NCBI GenBank assembly: GCA_046297495.1
Contig: JBKBIP010000002.1
Coordinates: forward strand, 124,001-188,000
From: JBKBIP01 sp046297495
GTDB taxonomy: Bacteria > Planctomycetota > Planctomycetia > Gemmatales > Gemmataceae
Reading direction: 5' to 3'
Length of the DNA stretch: 64,000 nucleotides
A model generated the notes under the pieces. It saw only the letters and a program-made list of their open reading frames with translations. It did not search any database and was not told the DNA's origin. Position numbers and translations under genes: made by a program. Positions 1 to 8,783 of this stretch are shown here, piece by piece (within the stretch, counting starts at the first letter, position 1; each line of letters begins with the position of its first letter).

Positions 1-1
1 T

Positions 2-496
2 CCCACGGGATCACTCGTGACGATTCGCTGCCAGCCGTGGCATGTCGGGGGACGCGTGGTGCTGCTCGGCGATGCTTGTCATGCCGTGGTCCCGTTTTTG
101 GGGCAGGGGATGAACGCCGCTTTCGAGGATTGCTCCGTCTTGGCCGAGTGCCTGTGCGAACACGCTCCGGATTACGACACGGCCTTCGCATCCTACCAAC
201 AGCGGCGCAAGGAACACACGGAAGCTCTGGCCGATTTGTGCATCGCCAATTTCATCGAGATGCGCGACCGGGTTGGCTCGCGGCTCTTTCGCCTCAAGAA
301 GCGGCTGGAAATCCTGCTGCACCGCCTGTTGCCAGGTTGGTACGTGCCGCTCTACACCCTGATCACCTTCACCCGCACTCCCTACGCCGAAGCCCGCCGC
401 CGGGCCGAACGGCAGGATCGCTTACTGGTGGGGATCAGTGGCGGGCTGGTGTTGTTGGTGATGCTGTTGGGATATTTCCTGGCCAGCAGAGGATAA
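2..496 (+). CDS. kmo: Kynurenine 3-monooxygenase-like FAD hydroxylase, C-terminal part
   Basis: The reading frame is open from the window edge, so the N-terminal FAD-binding half lies outside. The visible 164 residues contain the second FAD-contact motif of aromatic hydroxylases ('LLGDACHAVVPFLGQGMNAAFEDC'-type, GD followed by GQGMN). The preceding PTGSLVTIRC and the following long helical part, ending in a hydrophobic segment (about the last 25 residues), match the layout of kynurenine 3-monooxygenase, which hydroxylates L-kynurenine with NADPH and oxygen and is membrane-anchored at its C-terminus. A GTG at 17 is an internal codon, not the start. A different member of the PHBH-type monooxygenases remains possible because the substrate-binding half is missing. 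Confidence 0.75.
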   Translation, partial: PTGSLVTIRCQPWHVGGRVVLLGDACHAVVPFLGQGMNAAFEDCSVLAECLCEHAPDYDTAFASYQQRRKEHTEALADLCIANFIEMRDRVGSRLFRLKKRLEILLHRLLPGWYVPLYTLITFTRTPYAEARRRAERQDRLLVGISGGLVLLVMLLGYFLASRG

Positions 497-540
497 GGAA
501 TGGTCCGAACCAGACATCTCGAAATGGGTTTGCCAGTGAA

Positions 541-650
541 TGGCCCACGGATTTCCCGCACGGATGGGATACACGGATTGTCACGGCGCCATGTCTCGTG
601 TCCTTCCGTGCATTCTATCCGTGTAGCGCAAGCTCCGTGGGCCATTTTTT
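541..650. repeat. Long inverted repeat followed by T-run
   Basis: TGGCCCACGGA at 541-551 is the exact reverse complement of TCCGTGGGCCA at 634-644. TTTTTT follows at 645-650. The loop contains CACGGAT twice and ATCCGTG once, which can pair further. It lies between the end of the monooxygenase (+) and the end of the next gene (-), so it could terminate transcription from the left, although the loop is long for a classical terminator. It may also be a dispersed intergenic palindrome. Confidence 0.5.
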
Positions 651-676
651 CGCCATCCACCCGCCCGCGCTGGTCG

Positions 677-1228
677 TTACTGCTTATCCGCCGTCCGGGG
701 CAACTCGATGAAATTGATCTTCCATTGGTCCCCCTCTTGGTGCAATTGTAGGTTCACGATGATTTCCCCGTTGGGTCCACTCACTTGTACTCGGCAATCG
801 GCGACGTTGCCCCGTCGCTCGGTTCGCAGAAATGCGCGCCGGGAGTGATCGCGCAGCTCCTTGTTGGCGCGGATGAGGGCGTGAAAGAGTTCCTGTGGCG
901 TGCGAAAGCGGTACCCTTCCGTGGTCAAGGCATAGGCACGGTCGAGATCGTCGGCGGCGCAATCGCGTAAGAAGGCTTCCACCACCTCATGAATCTGCCG
1001 GTTCTCGGGGGGCGTGGCTGGCTCCTTTTCCGTGGAAGTTTGGACTTTGGTGGCGTCTTCGTCCAAAATAGGAAACACGGACCGAGCACCACCCGGTCTG
1101 GTGGCTTCGTAAGCTAGCCAGCCGACGCCGAAAATACCAGCGCACAAAACGACGCACACCCCAACGACAGCCAGTATGATCCAGACAATCGGCATCGAGG
1201 ATGAATTATTGGATGGTGTTTGACTCAT
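677..1228 (-). CDS. Single-span membrane protein with DUF4878-like extracytoplasmic domain
   Basis: The 183-residue product has a short polar N-terminus, one strong membrane span near residues 14-38 ('IVWIILAVVGVCVVLCAGIF'), a low-complexity linker and a C-terminal domain of about 110 residues. The pattern of that domain (an active-pocket helix with 'VEAFLRDCAADDLDRAYALT', then beta strands ending 'QWKINFIELP') resembles the NTF2-like/DUF4878 fold. The start was put at the ATG giving MSQTPSNN, because the upstream 32 codons are not protein-like. No catalytic function can be assigned. The neighbours do not suggest one. Confidence 0.65.
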   Translation of the reverse strand: MSQTPSNNSSSMPIVWIILAVVGVCVVLCAGIFGVGWLAYEATRPGGARSVFPILDEDATKVQTSTEKEPATPPENRQIHEVVEAFLRDCAADDLDRAYALTTEGYRFRTPQELFHALIRANKELRDHSRRAFLRTERRGNVADCRVQVSGPNGEIIVNLQLHQEGDQWKINFIELPRTADKQ

Positions 1229-1500
1229 GGTTGAAATCCAAATGGAATGGACACGAATAACCGATAGCCGCAAGTTACCCCTATATGATGTAGCGATAGT
1301 AGCGGAAGCAGGCACGAATCGCAATGATCAAATTCCCTGAAGCCACCCAGGCGAACCGCCGCGCGGCGAGATGGGGCTTGCTTGCGCCGCGCTGACCAGA
1401 GATGATGAAGCGAAATAACCGGCGTTGCCTTCCTCGAATCGCGCCGGGATCGGCCCGCGCGAGTCGATCCATCTGCCGTGGCTATGAGCGAACGAGACCC

Positions 1501-2601
1501 ATGCAGGATATTTGGCACATCTTGAATCTGGACTCTCCCCCAGAAGGATGGGAGTGGTTGCGGCGTCTGGACCTGACCCACCTGGCAGGGGCGGCCCTGG
1601 AAATGCTTGGTTCCGCCGATCCCTGTTTCTTGGGGCTGATCATCTTCTTACTCGGCTTCCTGGGCGTGAAGGTGACAGCAGGCCGACCGGCGTTTTTCTG
1701 GTGGGGCGTGCGTCTGGGTTTGGTCGCCTTTCTGACCCACGGCAGCTACCAGCTGTATGCGGCGACCGGCTGGGACGCCATCGCTTGGCCGCGCGTTGCC
1801 ATCCGTTCCGCTTTGGTGGGGGGCGTGGTGGTGGCCTTGACGTGGATCGTGTTGCCCATCGTTGCGTTCGCCTATGGCCATCTGCGGTTGGCGGTGGCGG
1901 CGTTTTTGGCCTATGGCGGTTACGCTTTGATCACCGCTCCGGATTGGCAACCAGAGCAGGTCTCGGACCTCGCCGGGCGGGCCTTGGTGGCGGCGGGTCT
2001 GGTCATGGTGGCGGCCTGGATTGTGCAACCGTTCACCGACTCCGTGCGTGCCTGGTTGGCTCGCTCCTCTCCCGCCGCGCCGTCCCAGGATGACGAAGCC
2101 GCTCGGCGTCAGCGCCGGGAGCGCCGGAAATTGGCCCGCTGGCGTCGCCTGGCCCGCCGCCAGCTGCCACGCGAGCCGGCAGCAGACGCCGAGGAAGAAA
2201 TCATCTCGCATTTGCAGATCGAAACCCGCCGCCGCCGTGACCGCGTGCGCATGAAGGTGGAGCTGCAATACGCCTTGGCCGCGCCGGAAATTGGCAATCG
2301 CTTGACGCATGGGATGTTCGAGGCGTTCATCAATCGCTATTTGGGGGACCACCTGTCCCCCGACGAAGTGGAGGAAAACGCCCGCCTACTCGAATCGTTG
2401 TTGCAATCGCAAAACCGGCAACTGGCCGTCTTTCCCGAGTGCCGCAACCTGGAAGATTTGACGCGCTGGTATCTGGACGAACAGAAACGGCTTCAAGAAA
2501 TGAATCTCGACCCCCAACTTCGGCAATCGCGGATGCAAACCCTGCACCATCTCTACCTGGAACGCGCCAACCAACTGCTGCCCAACGAAACGGCGGGATG
2601 A
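1501..2601 (+). CDS. Unknown multi-span membrane protein with basic cytoplasmic tail
   Basis: I do not recognise a family. From the ATG at 1501 (MQDIWHILNL) the protein has 366 residues. Roughly the first 200 hold about five hydrophobic segments. A strongly basic stretch follows (Arg/Lys-rich, about residues 210-235), then an alpha-helical soluble tail of about 130 residues with many charged residues. An in-frame ATG at 1402 would add 33 residues that look non-coding. No clear Shine-Dalgarno sequence precedes 1501, so the start is uncertain. The gene is divergent from the membrane protein at 677-1228 and may share its upstream region. Confidence 0.65.
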   Translation: MQDIWHILNLDSPPEGWEWLRRLDLTHLAGAALEMLGSADPCFLGLIIFLLGFLGVKVTAGRPAFFWWGVRLGLVAFLTHGSYQLYAATGWDAIAWPRVAIRSALVGGVVVALTWIVLPIVAFAYGHLRLAVAAFLAYGGYALITAPDWQPEQVSDLAGRALVAAGLVMVAAWIVQPFTDSVRAWLARSSPAAPSQDDEAARRQRRERRKLARWRRLARRQLPREPAADAEEEIISHLQIETRRRRDRVRMKVELQYALAAPEIGNRLTHGMFEAFINRYLGDHLSPDEVEENARLLESLLQSQNRQLAVFPECRNLEDLTRWYLDEQKRLQEMNLDPQLRQSRMQTLHHLYLERANQLLPNETAG

Positions 2602-3006
2602 GCCGCGTATGGCGAGGGGGGGGATACATACCTTGACAGGCACGCACGTCCGACCGAAAAGCCTGGCTGTTTCAAGTTGCCATTCCTGGACAGTGACCTA
2701 GATAAGTACATTTGGCGGTGTCATGGTGGAAATCACTTGTCACGAATGAATGCCGCCGAACGAATCGCCGTCCGGCCAGGAGTGGCACGGACTCGTTTTA
2801 ACGGCGAGGGAAAACTATTCGTCGCTCTTTGCGGCAAGTCGGAGAACGAGAAACGCTTCCTTGAGAGCAAGACTTCGGCTCTTTCCAACTTGGCCTATCG
2901 GGGGATTGGGGACAGTCCACCTCAGTAACGCATCCACCAACATAAAGACGTCAGTAGATAAGCGAAACTGATGCGCCATACCGGAATTCGATGTCGTTCA
3001 GTAATT
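2602..3006. other. Intergenic stretch without a supported gene
   Basis: About 400 bases between convergent genes. Short open frames exist (for example 2677-2928), but they lack a ribosome-binding site and protein-like composition. I see no RNA gene or strong palindrome here. Confidence 0.5.
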
Positions 3007-4443
3007 TCACAACCACACCTGCACCAACGTCTCCAATACTCGCCCCCACTCCCGTACTGGATCGTCACTTTCGCCGTGGATGGGGAAAGGGGTTGGCGTG
3101 ATCAGGAACGGCACGGGACCGTCCAAGTGTAAGCGGCTGACCAGAGCATGTTCCACTGCCAACGGTTGGTCTGAAGCGGCTAGCGTCAGACAATGGCACA
3201 AACCGCGGCGCGCCGCCATTGAGCAAAACGGAACCACTTGCCTTGGCGACACGCGTTTCATCCGCGCTGTCTGGTTGGCCAACTCAGCACGAAGAATCGT
3301 TTCCAATAGCTCGCGCTCGGCTCGTAGCGGCTCCTCGCCCTCCTCGGCCACGAATAGGAACGTGAAGGTCAGGGCTTCGGTGCTGAGCCAATCACATAAC
3401 TTATGCACCATCACCACTAGCAAGCCGAGCAACAAGATGCCACGCTGCCACGGTAACTCGGCATCCTTGAAACGGGTCTGCGTCAGATCGGGGAACAGCA
3501 CGATCAGAAAATCACGGCGGCGGCGCAAGAATTGATTCTCATCACGGGCATAGTACAGCAGTTCGTCGCGGAGAAATTTGAGGTCGAACAGGTCGGGCCG
3601 TTCGTGGGGTTCCATGAAAGCCAACTGCGAGTGCAACAGGCTCTCGATGCTGCCGCGCGTCGCCAACGACGCATATCCGCCGACTGGATAAATGTCTTCG
3701 TCCCGAACGCGGGTTGGCACTTCCTGGCGTTTGGCCAACGGGCGCGGACGATAGCTGGGCAGCGCTGCCGCGAGCAGCTCCGCCGCTTGCAGCACTTGCC
3801 GCAGGGCCAGCCGTTGTCCCAACTCGGCCAGAGCGGTGCCTGTTTCCAGCTCAAAGATGTCCTCTGGCCCTAGAATCTCCGCCACGCGCCTGGCGCCGGC
3901 GATCAACGATTCGTACAAGCGGGGCAGCACCGGCAACAATCTTTGGCAAAACGCCTCGAACGCGCGCGTCCGAAATTCCTCTTCGTTGACATCCAGAAGA
4001 CCTTTGATGACGGCGGGATTGAGCAGTACGCCGTCGAACGCGGCTCGGGCGCGGAACTGGTCGAGCAGGAATGCCAAGCCCCGCGCCCGGTCGCGCCCCT
4101 GGTAACGGCGCAGGGCCTCACCGGCCCGCTCGAAACTCCAATCGGCGTAGATTTTGCCCAGCACTAGGTCTTCGTAAGTGCGAATCAATCCCGCCGGCAA
4201 GCCGGTCCCCGCCGCCACGGGGCGCGGGGCGCGCGGTTGCGGATGGAACCCGAAGGCGACATGCCCCACGTCAGCGACGAAACCCAACGGCGGCAACGGC
4301 TGTCCCGCCGCGGCGATCTCCAGCCCCCATTCCAACACGGGCCGGACTTCGGCTGAAGCGGGCGTTAGCACTTGTTGCAACCACCAGCCTTGCCAGAGAA
4401 ACTGTCTGGCTTCGTCCAGATCATGGATTTCGTGAATGATCAT
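3007..4443 (-). CDS. Unrecognised 478-residue soluble protein
   Basis: No family can be named with confidence. The protein lacks a signal peptide. Its N-terminal half is helical. Near residues 240-290 it has a well-defined block (DEDIYPVGG, then a TRGSIESLLHSQLAFME-like segment), followed by 'RRRRDFLIVLFPDL' near residue 305 and a hydrophobic strand/helix pattern up to about residue 400. The order (GG..S..RGS..SLL.SEL, then an alpha/beta domain after an Arg-rich turn) recalls the C-terminal parts of vWA-type proteins in MoxR-vWA-propeller ternary systems. However, the metal-site DxSxS is absent and no MoxR, propeller or protease gene is adjacent. That similarity is from memory and is only a lead. 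The amidohydrolase gene lies 64 bases upstream on the same strand. Confidence 0.6.
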   Translation of the reverse strand: MIIHEIHDLDEARQFLWQGWWLQQVLTPASAEVRPVLEWGLEIAAAGQPLPPLGFVADVGHVAFGFHPQPRAPRPVAAGTGLPAGLIRTYEDLVLGKIYADWSFERAGEALRRYQGRDRARGLAFLLDQFRARAAFDGVLLNPAVIKGLLDVNEEEFRTRAFEAFCQRLLPVLPRLYESLIAGARRVAEILGPEDIFELETGTALAELGQRLALRQVLQAAELLAAALPSYRPRPLAKRQEVPTRVRDEDIYPVGGYASLATRGSIESLLHSQLAFMEPHERPDLFDLKFLRDELLYYARDENQFLRRRRDFLIVLFPDLTQTRFKDAELPWQRGILLLGLLVVMVHKLCDWLSTEALTFTFLFVAEEGEEPLRAERELLETILRAELANQTARMKRVSPRQVVPFCSMAARRGLCHCLTLAASDQPLAVEHALVSRLHLDGPVPFLITPTPFPIHGESDDPVREWGRVLETLVQVWL

Positions 4444-4507
4444 TGGTATTCAATCGGCAGTGGTTCCCTTTCTGGCTTTCCGATGACTGATTCCTGATCA
4501 CTGCCCC

Positions 4508-5623
4508 CTATCCCACTCCATACATCCTACACGCATGGTCGCGCAAAATGCCAGTGGCGGCTTGTTCCGCTTCCGTTGGTGTCAAATCGCCGTCGTGGAT
4601 AGCCGATTCCAGCACTTGCCCCAGTACGGCGCGGCCCCACTTGGCGGCAAGGAAAAATAGGTCCGGGATCATGTGGGCGTCGGACGAGTAGAGCAGCTTG
4701 GTGACAGGGGCCAGCTCCAGTAGTTGCCGGACGACGCGGCACATGCCGGAGACGCTGAGCATGGGGACAGCCAAGCCCATGTCCAGAAACACATTCGGAT
4801 ACACCGACGCCAGATAGCCCGCTTCACGCGGGAACGGATACGAAGCATGTAGCAGGATCAGGGGGACCGAACGAAAGCGCCGCTCCTCCAGCACGCCGCG
4901 CAGGTGCAACGGATTGGCCAGGCGCAAGTCAAGATCGGGGTCGCCAAAGCCGGTGTGCAGTTGGACCGGCATCCCACGCCGCCCCGCCACTTCCAAGGTT
5001 TGCCGAAGCAGGAAATCGATCAACACCTTGTCGGCCAGGCGTGGAGAAAAGTCATTTCCCTGTCGCTTTAATTGGCGAAAGCGATTGGCGGCCTCGTCGT
5101 AGTCGATGGCCATGATGGCCAGGCCAGTGCGATAGGCGGCAATGCTCTTGAAGGCCACGACGTCCGACGGCGGCTGTTCCAGGACGGCCCGGAAGCGACC
5201 GAGAAAATCGGAAAAGGTCTCGGCTTGCGGAATCAAGTTTTCGGCCAGATATTCAATGCGCAACAGCCGTTTGGCTTGGATGAATTGCTGGTGCCAATCC
5301 AGGGGCAAGATGTCGGCGGGTAAAAAGCCATCATCCAGCAGCACTGTTTCCAGGTTGGCCGACGTGAGATATTTTCTCGTCATTTCCGCCAGTCCCAGCC
5401 GGTCGCGCTCGGCCAGCACCGCTTCCTCGGTCGCCGCGCAGCCCAGCAGCTCGGCCAAGTCGCGCACACTCCGGCGGAAGAACAGGGTATGACGTACATG
5501 CGGCAGCATGTCGTCGGCATGCCCCTCCGTGAACGCCGCCGTGAACGGAAACCGCTCCAATGCTTCGGGCCGCAGTACGTTATGGGCATGTTGATCGATG
5601 ATAGGAATATGACATAGATTCAT
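4508..5623 (-). CDS. Amidohydrolase (amidohydrolase_2 type)
   Basis: The 371-residue product starts MNLCHIPIIDQHAHN, with the HxH metal site of the amidohydrolase superfamily in its first strand. Later come a metal-ligand His in 'VQLHTGFGD', a second in 'ILLHASYPF', and the conserved Asp in 'LYSSDAHMIPD'. These four positions fit a mononuclear or binuclear TIM-barrel hydrolase of the amidohydrolase_2 type, close to the N-terminal domain of FluG-like proteins. The substrate is unknown. The ATG at 5623 was preferred over an in-frame TTG at 5635. It runs in the same direction as the dehydrogenase gene upstream (gap about 145 bases) and the unknown protein downstream. Confidence 0.8.
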   Translation of the reverse strand: MNLCHIPIIDQHAHNVLRPEALERFPFTAAFTEGHADDMLPHVRHTLFFRRSVRDLAELLGCAATEEAVLAERDRLGLAEMTRKYLTSANLETVLLDDGFLPADILPLDWHQQFIQAKRLLRIEYLAENLIPQAETFSDFLGRFRAVLEQPPSDVVAFKSIAAYRTGLAIMAIDYDEAANRFRQLKRQGNDFSPRLADKVLIDFLLRQTLEVAGRRGMPVQLHTGFGDPDLDLRLANPLHLRGVLEERRFRSVPLILLHASYPFPREAGYLASVYPNVFLDMGLAVPMLSVSGMCRVVRQLLELAPVTKLLYSSDAHMIPDLFFLAAKWGRAVLGQVLESAIHDGDLTPTEAEQAATGILRDHACRMYGVG

Positions 5624-5767
5624 GGCGGATGCCAAAAAACTCGCATGGGTTTCGTCGTTTATGCTGAATTACACTATAACCAAAGAATCGGCCCTCGTCG
5701 CGGGTCAGGGCGGATAGCGCAGAAACGCCGACACAGTCAGGGAGAACTGACAGGAAATGTCCATCTC

Positions 5768-6541
5768 TTACTGTGGGAAGCGGCGAATGTGAAAGCCGCC
5801 ATCGACGTTGAGCACATCTCCCGTGCTAAAGGGGAGGACGTCGGAGGCCAGGGCGACGACAGCTCGGCCCACGTCGTCCGGCGTTCCCCAACGACGAATG
5901 GGAGACAGTCCTTCCGCGATCAGCTGGTCGTAGCGTTCACGGGCGGCAGCGGTCATGTCTGATTCGATCACCCCGGGCCGCACTTCAAAGACGCGAATCC
6001 CCGCCTCGGCGAGGCGCAGCGCGAACAGCTGTGTCAACATGCCCAAACCGGTCTTGGAGATGCAGTAGTCGCCCCGATTGATGCTCGGCGCGTAGGCCGA
6101 CAGACTGGAAATGTTGATGATAGCCGGATGGCACAATTGGTCGATCCGCGCCAACATTTCGCGCGCCACCCGTTGTGTGAGGAAGAACGGCCCCTTCAAG
6201 TTGACGGCCAAGACCCGGTCCCAGCTCTCCTCCGTGGCTTCCAAGATGTCGCGCCGGCCCACGGAAGTGATGCCCGCGTTGTTCACCAGCACATCGATCC
6301 GCTCCCACGCAACCAACACCTCATCCACCAAGCGCTCGCGCTCGGCCGCGATGCCGATATCTGCTTGGCATAACAAACTGGAGCGGCTCGCGTCCAACAG
6401 CGCTTGCGTCTGGCAGGCTGCCTCCGCGTTGCCCGCGTAGTTGACGGCCACGGCATAGCCAGCGTGAGACAACCGCACGGCAATCCCCCGACCAATGCCG
6501 CGACTAGCTCCCGTCACCAAGGCGACCGGCTGTGTGTGCAT
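5768..6541 (-). CDS. Short-chain dehydrogenase/reductase (FabG-like)
   Basis: This 257-residue classical SDR has the dinucleotide motif TGASRGIGRG near residue 10, NNAG near residue 90, the catalytic Ser in 'NISSLSAYAP' and the YCISK active-site Tyr-Lys pair. It ends with 'NVDGGFHI', as in 3-oxoacyl-ACP reductase-like enzymes. The start at 6541 (MHTQPVALVTG) puts the cofactor motif at the usual distance from the N-terminus; the longer open frame upstream is not protein-like. The exact substrate cannot be told from sequence. A gene of this subclass standing alone, away from fatty acid synthesis genes, is often a general carbonyl reductase. Confidence 0.85.
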   Translation of the reverse strand: MHTQPVALVTGASRGIGRGIAVRLSHAGYAVAVNYAGNAEAACQTQALLDASRSSLLCQADIGIAAERERLVDEVLVAWERIDVLVNNAGITSVGRRDILEATEESWDRVLAVNLKGPFFLTQRVAREMLARIDQLCHPAIINISSLSAYAPSINRGDYCISKTGLGMLTQLFALRLAEAGIRVFEVRPGVIESDMTAAARERYDQLIAEGLSPIRRWGTPDDVGRAVVALASDVLPFSTGDVLNVDGGFHIRRFPQ

Positions 6542-6641
6542 CCCAACCTCCCCGAAATACCTCGCGCCAGCAGCGATCCCTGGACAGTTTATCCGAACTG
6601 GCGAGAATGCACAAACGCCACGGAGGATTCTAGAGGTTCGC

Positions 6642-6670
6642 TTGCCAAGACCAAGCGATTTTGCTACAAA
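6642..6670 (+). promoter_or_regulatory. Probable sigma-70 promoter for tRNA-Gln
   Basis: TTGCCA at 6642-6647 and TACAAA at 6665-6670 are separated by 17 bases, and the -10 is preceded by TGC (extended -10). The predicted start is about 33 bases upstream of the mature tRNA. Confidence 0.5.
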
Positions 6671-6709
6671 ACAACAACTTCTCACAACGACGAAGGTGTC
6701 TCAAAACCT

Positions 6710-6780
6710 TGGGGAATGGTGTAACGGTAGCACAGCAGACTCTGGATCTGCTTGTCTAGGTTCGAATCCTAGTTCCCCAG
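6710..6780 (+). tRNA. tRNA-Gln (anticodon CUG)
   Basis: A complete cloverleaf can be drawn by hand. The acceptor stem is TGGGGAA with TTCCCCA, and the D stem is GTGT/GCAC. The anticodon stem GCAGA/TCTGC encloses the loop CTCTGGA, whose central CTG reads CAG. The T stem CTAGG/CCTAG encloses TTCGAAT, with a 4-base variable loop. The discriminator is G, as usual for glutamine tRNAs. Length is 71 bases. CCA is not encoded. No second tRNA is adjacent. Confidence 0.95.
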
Positions 6781-7024
6781 CTTATCTTCACCACTTCACG
6801 CCTCCAATATCCATCGGTTCGCGCACACAGACTCAAACGCGAACCGAGGAATCGTCTTTGCCGTCTTTCATTTTCATAATTTCTGGTTGCCGCGCCGCGG
6901 CATGACGACTCAATGCAAAACACTCAAGTCTCACTCCTTTTTTCTCTCCACCTTCCAATAAAATAAAGACACGCTCACTTCGGACGCCAACACGCTCTGG
7001 CTTTTCCTAACAGGAGGTTCCGCC

Positions 7025-8716
7025 ATGTCCATCGCCAATCCCCCCACGCCGCTTGCTTCCCCTTCGCGTATCATTCGTGCCCCGCGTGGGCCGGAGCGCG
7101 CCTGCAAGGGCTGGGGGCAGGAAGCGGCGCTGCGGATGTTGATGAATAATTTGGACCCGGAGGTGGCGGAAGATCCGGATCGGCTGGTCGTCTATGGCGG
7201 CAGCGGCAAGGCGGCGCGGACGTGGCGTGATTTTGACACCATCGTGGCCACGTTGCAAAAATTGGACAACGACGAGACGCTACTGGTGCAATCGGGGAAG
7301 CCGGTCGGCGTGATCCGCACGCACGAGCTGGCGCCGCGGGTGTTGATCGCCAATAGTCTGCTGGTGCCGAAGTGGGCGACCTGGGAGGAGTTTCGCCGGC
7401 TGGAAGCAATGGGCTTGACCATGTTCGGCCAGATGACGGCTGGCAGCTGGATTTACATCGGCACGCAGGGAATATTGCAGGGGACCTACGAGACGTTCGC
7501 CGCCTGCGCCCGGCGCCACTTCGGCGGCAGTTTGGCGGGGCGATTGGTAGTCACGGCGGGATTGGGAGGCATGGGCGGGGCGCAGCCATTGGCCGCCACC
7601 ATGAACGGGGCCGCCTTCCTGGGGGTCGAGGTCGATCCGGCCCGCATCGAACGCCGCCTGCGCACCGGCTACCTCGACCGCATGAGTGATGATCTGGACG
7701 AGGCATTGTCGCTGGTGCTAGCGGCCAAGAACCATCGTCAAGCTCTGTCCGTGGGCTTGGTCGGCAACGCGGCGGCGGTGATGCCGGAGCTGGCGCGGCG
7801 CGGCGTGGTCCCCGATGTGCTGACCGATCAAACCTCAGCCCATGACACCTTGAACGGGTACGTGCCGCTAAAGCAACGGGACGATGAAGACCTAGACGCT
7901 TTGCGCCGCGAGCGACCGGAAGAATACGTGCGCCGCGCCCTGTCCTCGATTGCCCGGCACATGCAAGCGCTGCTCGAGCTGCGCCAGCGCGGCGCGGTCA
8001 CGTTCGAGTATGGCAACAACATCCGTGCCCAAGCGGTGTCGGCGGGCGTGGCCGATGCTTTCCGCGTGCCAGGGTTCGTTCCCGAATACATCCGTCCCTT
8101 GTTCTGCGAAGGGAAAGGCCCGTTCCGCTGGGCCGCCCTGTCCGGCGATCCCGAAGACATTTATCGTACCGATCAAGCGGTGCTCGACACATTTCCGAAA
8201 GATGAAGCCTTGGCCCGCTGGATTCGCCTGGCACGCGACAAAGTCCATTTTCAAGGGCTGCCGGCCCGCATTTGCTGGTTGGGCTATGGCGAACGGATGA
8301 CGATGGGATTGCGCTTCAATGACATGGTGCGGCGTGGCGAACTGAAGGCCCCCATCGTCATCGGGCGCGACCATCTCGACGCCGGTTCGGTAGCTTCCCC
8401 CAACCGCGAGACGGAGGGAATGAAGGACGGCTCCGATGCCATCGCCGATTGGCCGATCCTCAATGCTCTGATCAACACCGCTTGCGGGGCCAGCTGGGTG
8501 AGCGTACATCACGGCGGCGGCGTAGGGATCGGTTACAGCCTGCACGCCGGCATGGTGGTCGTGGCCGACGGCAGCGCCGAAGCCGAGCGCCGCCTGCGCC
8601 TGGTCCTTACCAGTGACCCCGGCATGGGAGTTCTACGCCATGTCGATGCCGGTTATGAGCAAGCAATGCGCTGCGCGGAGGAACGAGGCGTGGCGGTGCC
8701 GGGGTTGAATTATTAG
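7025..8716 (+). CDS. hutU: Urocanate hydratase
   Basis: This is the second enzyme of histidine degradation, adding water to urocanate to give imidazolonepropionate with tightly bound NAD+ in the cytoplasm. The 563-residue length is normal for the family. Visible hallmarks are the glycine-rich NAD site 'GLGGMGGAQPL', 'EYGNNIRAQA', and the very conserved C-terminal block 'GYGERMTMGLRFND...GRDHLDAGSVASPNRETE', then 'CGASWVSVHHGGGVGIGYS'. AGGAGG at 7012-7017 sits 7 bases before the ATG and fixes the start. It is the first gene of a hutU-hutI-hutG run. Histidine ammonia-lyase, the first step, is not in this window. A small GCGAGA/TCTCGC hairpin (8721-8735) lies between this gene and hutI. Confidence 0.97.
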   Translation: MSIANPPTPLASPSRIIRAPRGPERACKGWGQEAALRMLMNNLDPEVAEDPDRLVVYGGSGKAARTWRDFDTIVATLQKLDNDETLLVQSGKPVGVIRTHELAPRVLIANSLLVPKWATWEEFRRLEAMGLTMFGQMTAGSWIYIGTQGILQGTYETFAACARRHFGGSLAGRLVVTAGLGGMGGAQPLAATMNGAAFLGVEVDPARIERRLRTGYLDRMSDDLDEALSLVLAAKNHRQALSVGLVGNAAAVMPELARRGVVPDVLTDQTSAHDTLNGYVPLKQRDDEDLDALRRERPEEYVRRALSSIARHMQALLELRQRGAVTFEYGNNIRAQAVSAGVADAFRVPGFVPEYIRPLFCEGKGPFRWAALSGDPEDIYRTDQAVLDTFPKDEALARWIRLARDKVHFQGLPARICWLGYGERMTMGLRFNDMVRRGELKAPIVIGRDHLDAGSVASPNRETEGMKDGSDAIADWPILNALINTACGASWVSVHHGGGVGIGYSLHAGMVVVADGSAEAERRLRLVLTSDPGMGVLRHVDAGYEQAMRCAEERGVAVPGLNY

Positions 8717-8783
8717 GTCAGCGAGATCGTCTCGCAACGATTTCTGAACTCCTTCGCGTGAATCAAGCAAGGAATCAACGAGA

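Noticed and set aside
2677..2928. 83-codon frame in the gap before the unknown 478-residue protein
   Set aside because: No ribosome-binding site, unusual composition, no recognisable domain; a degraded gene cannot be excluded.
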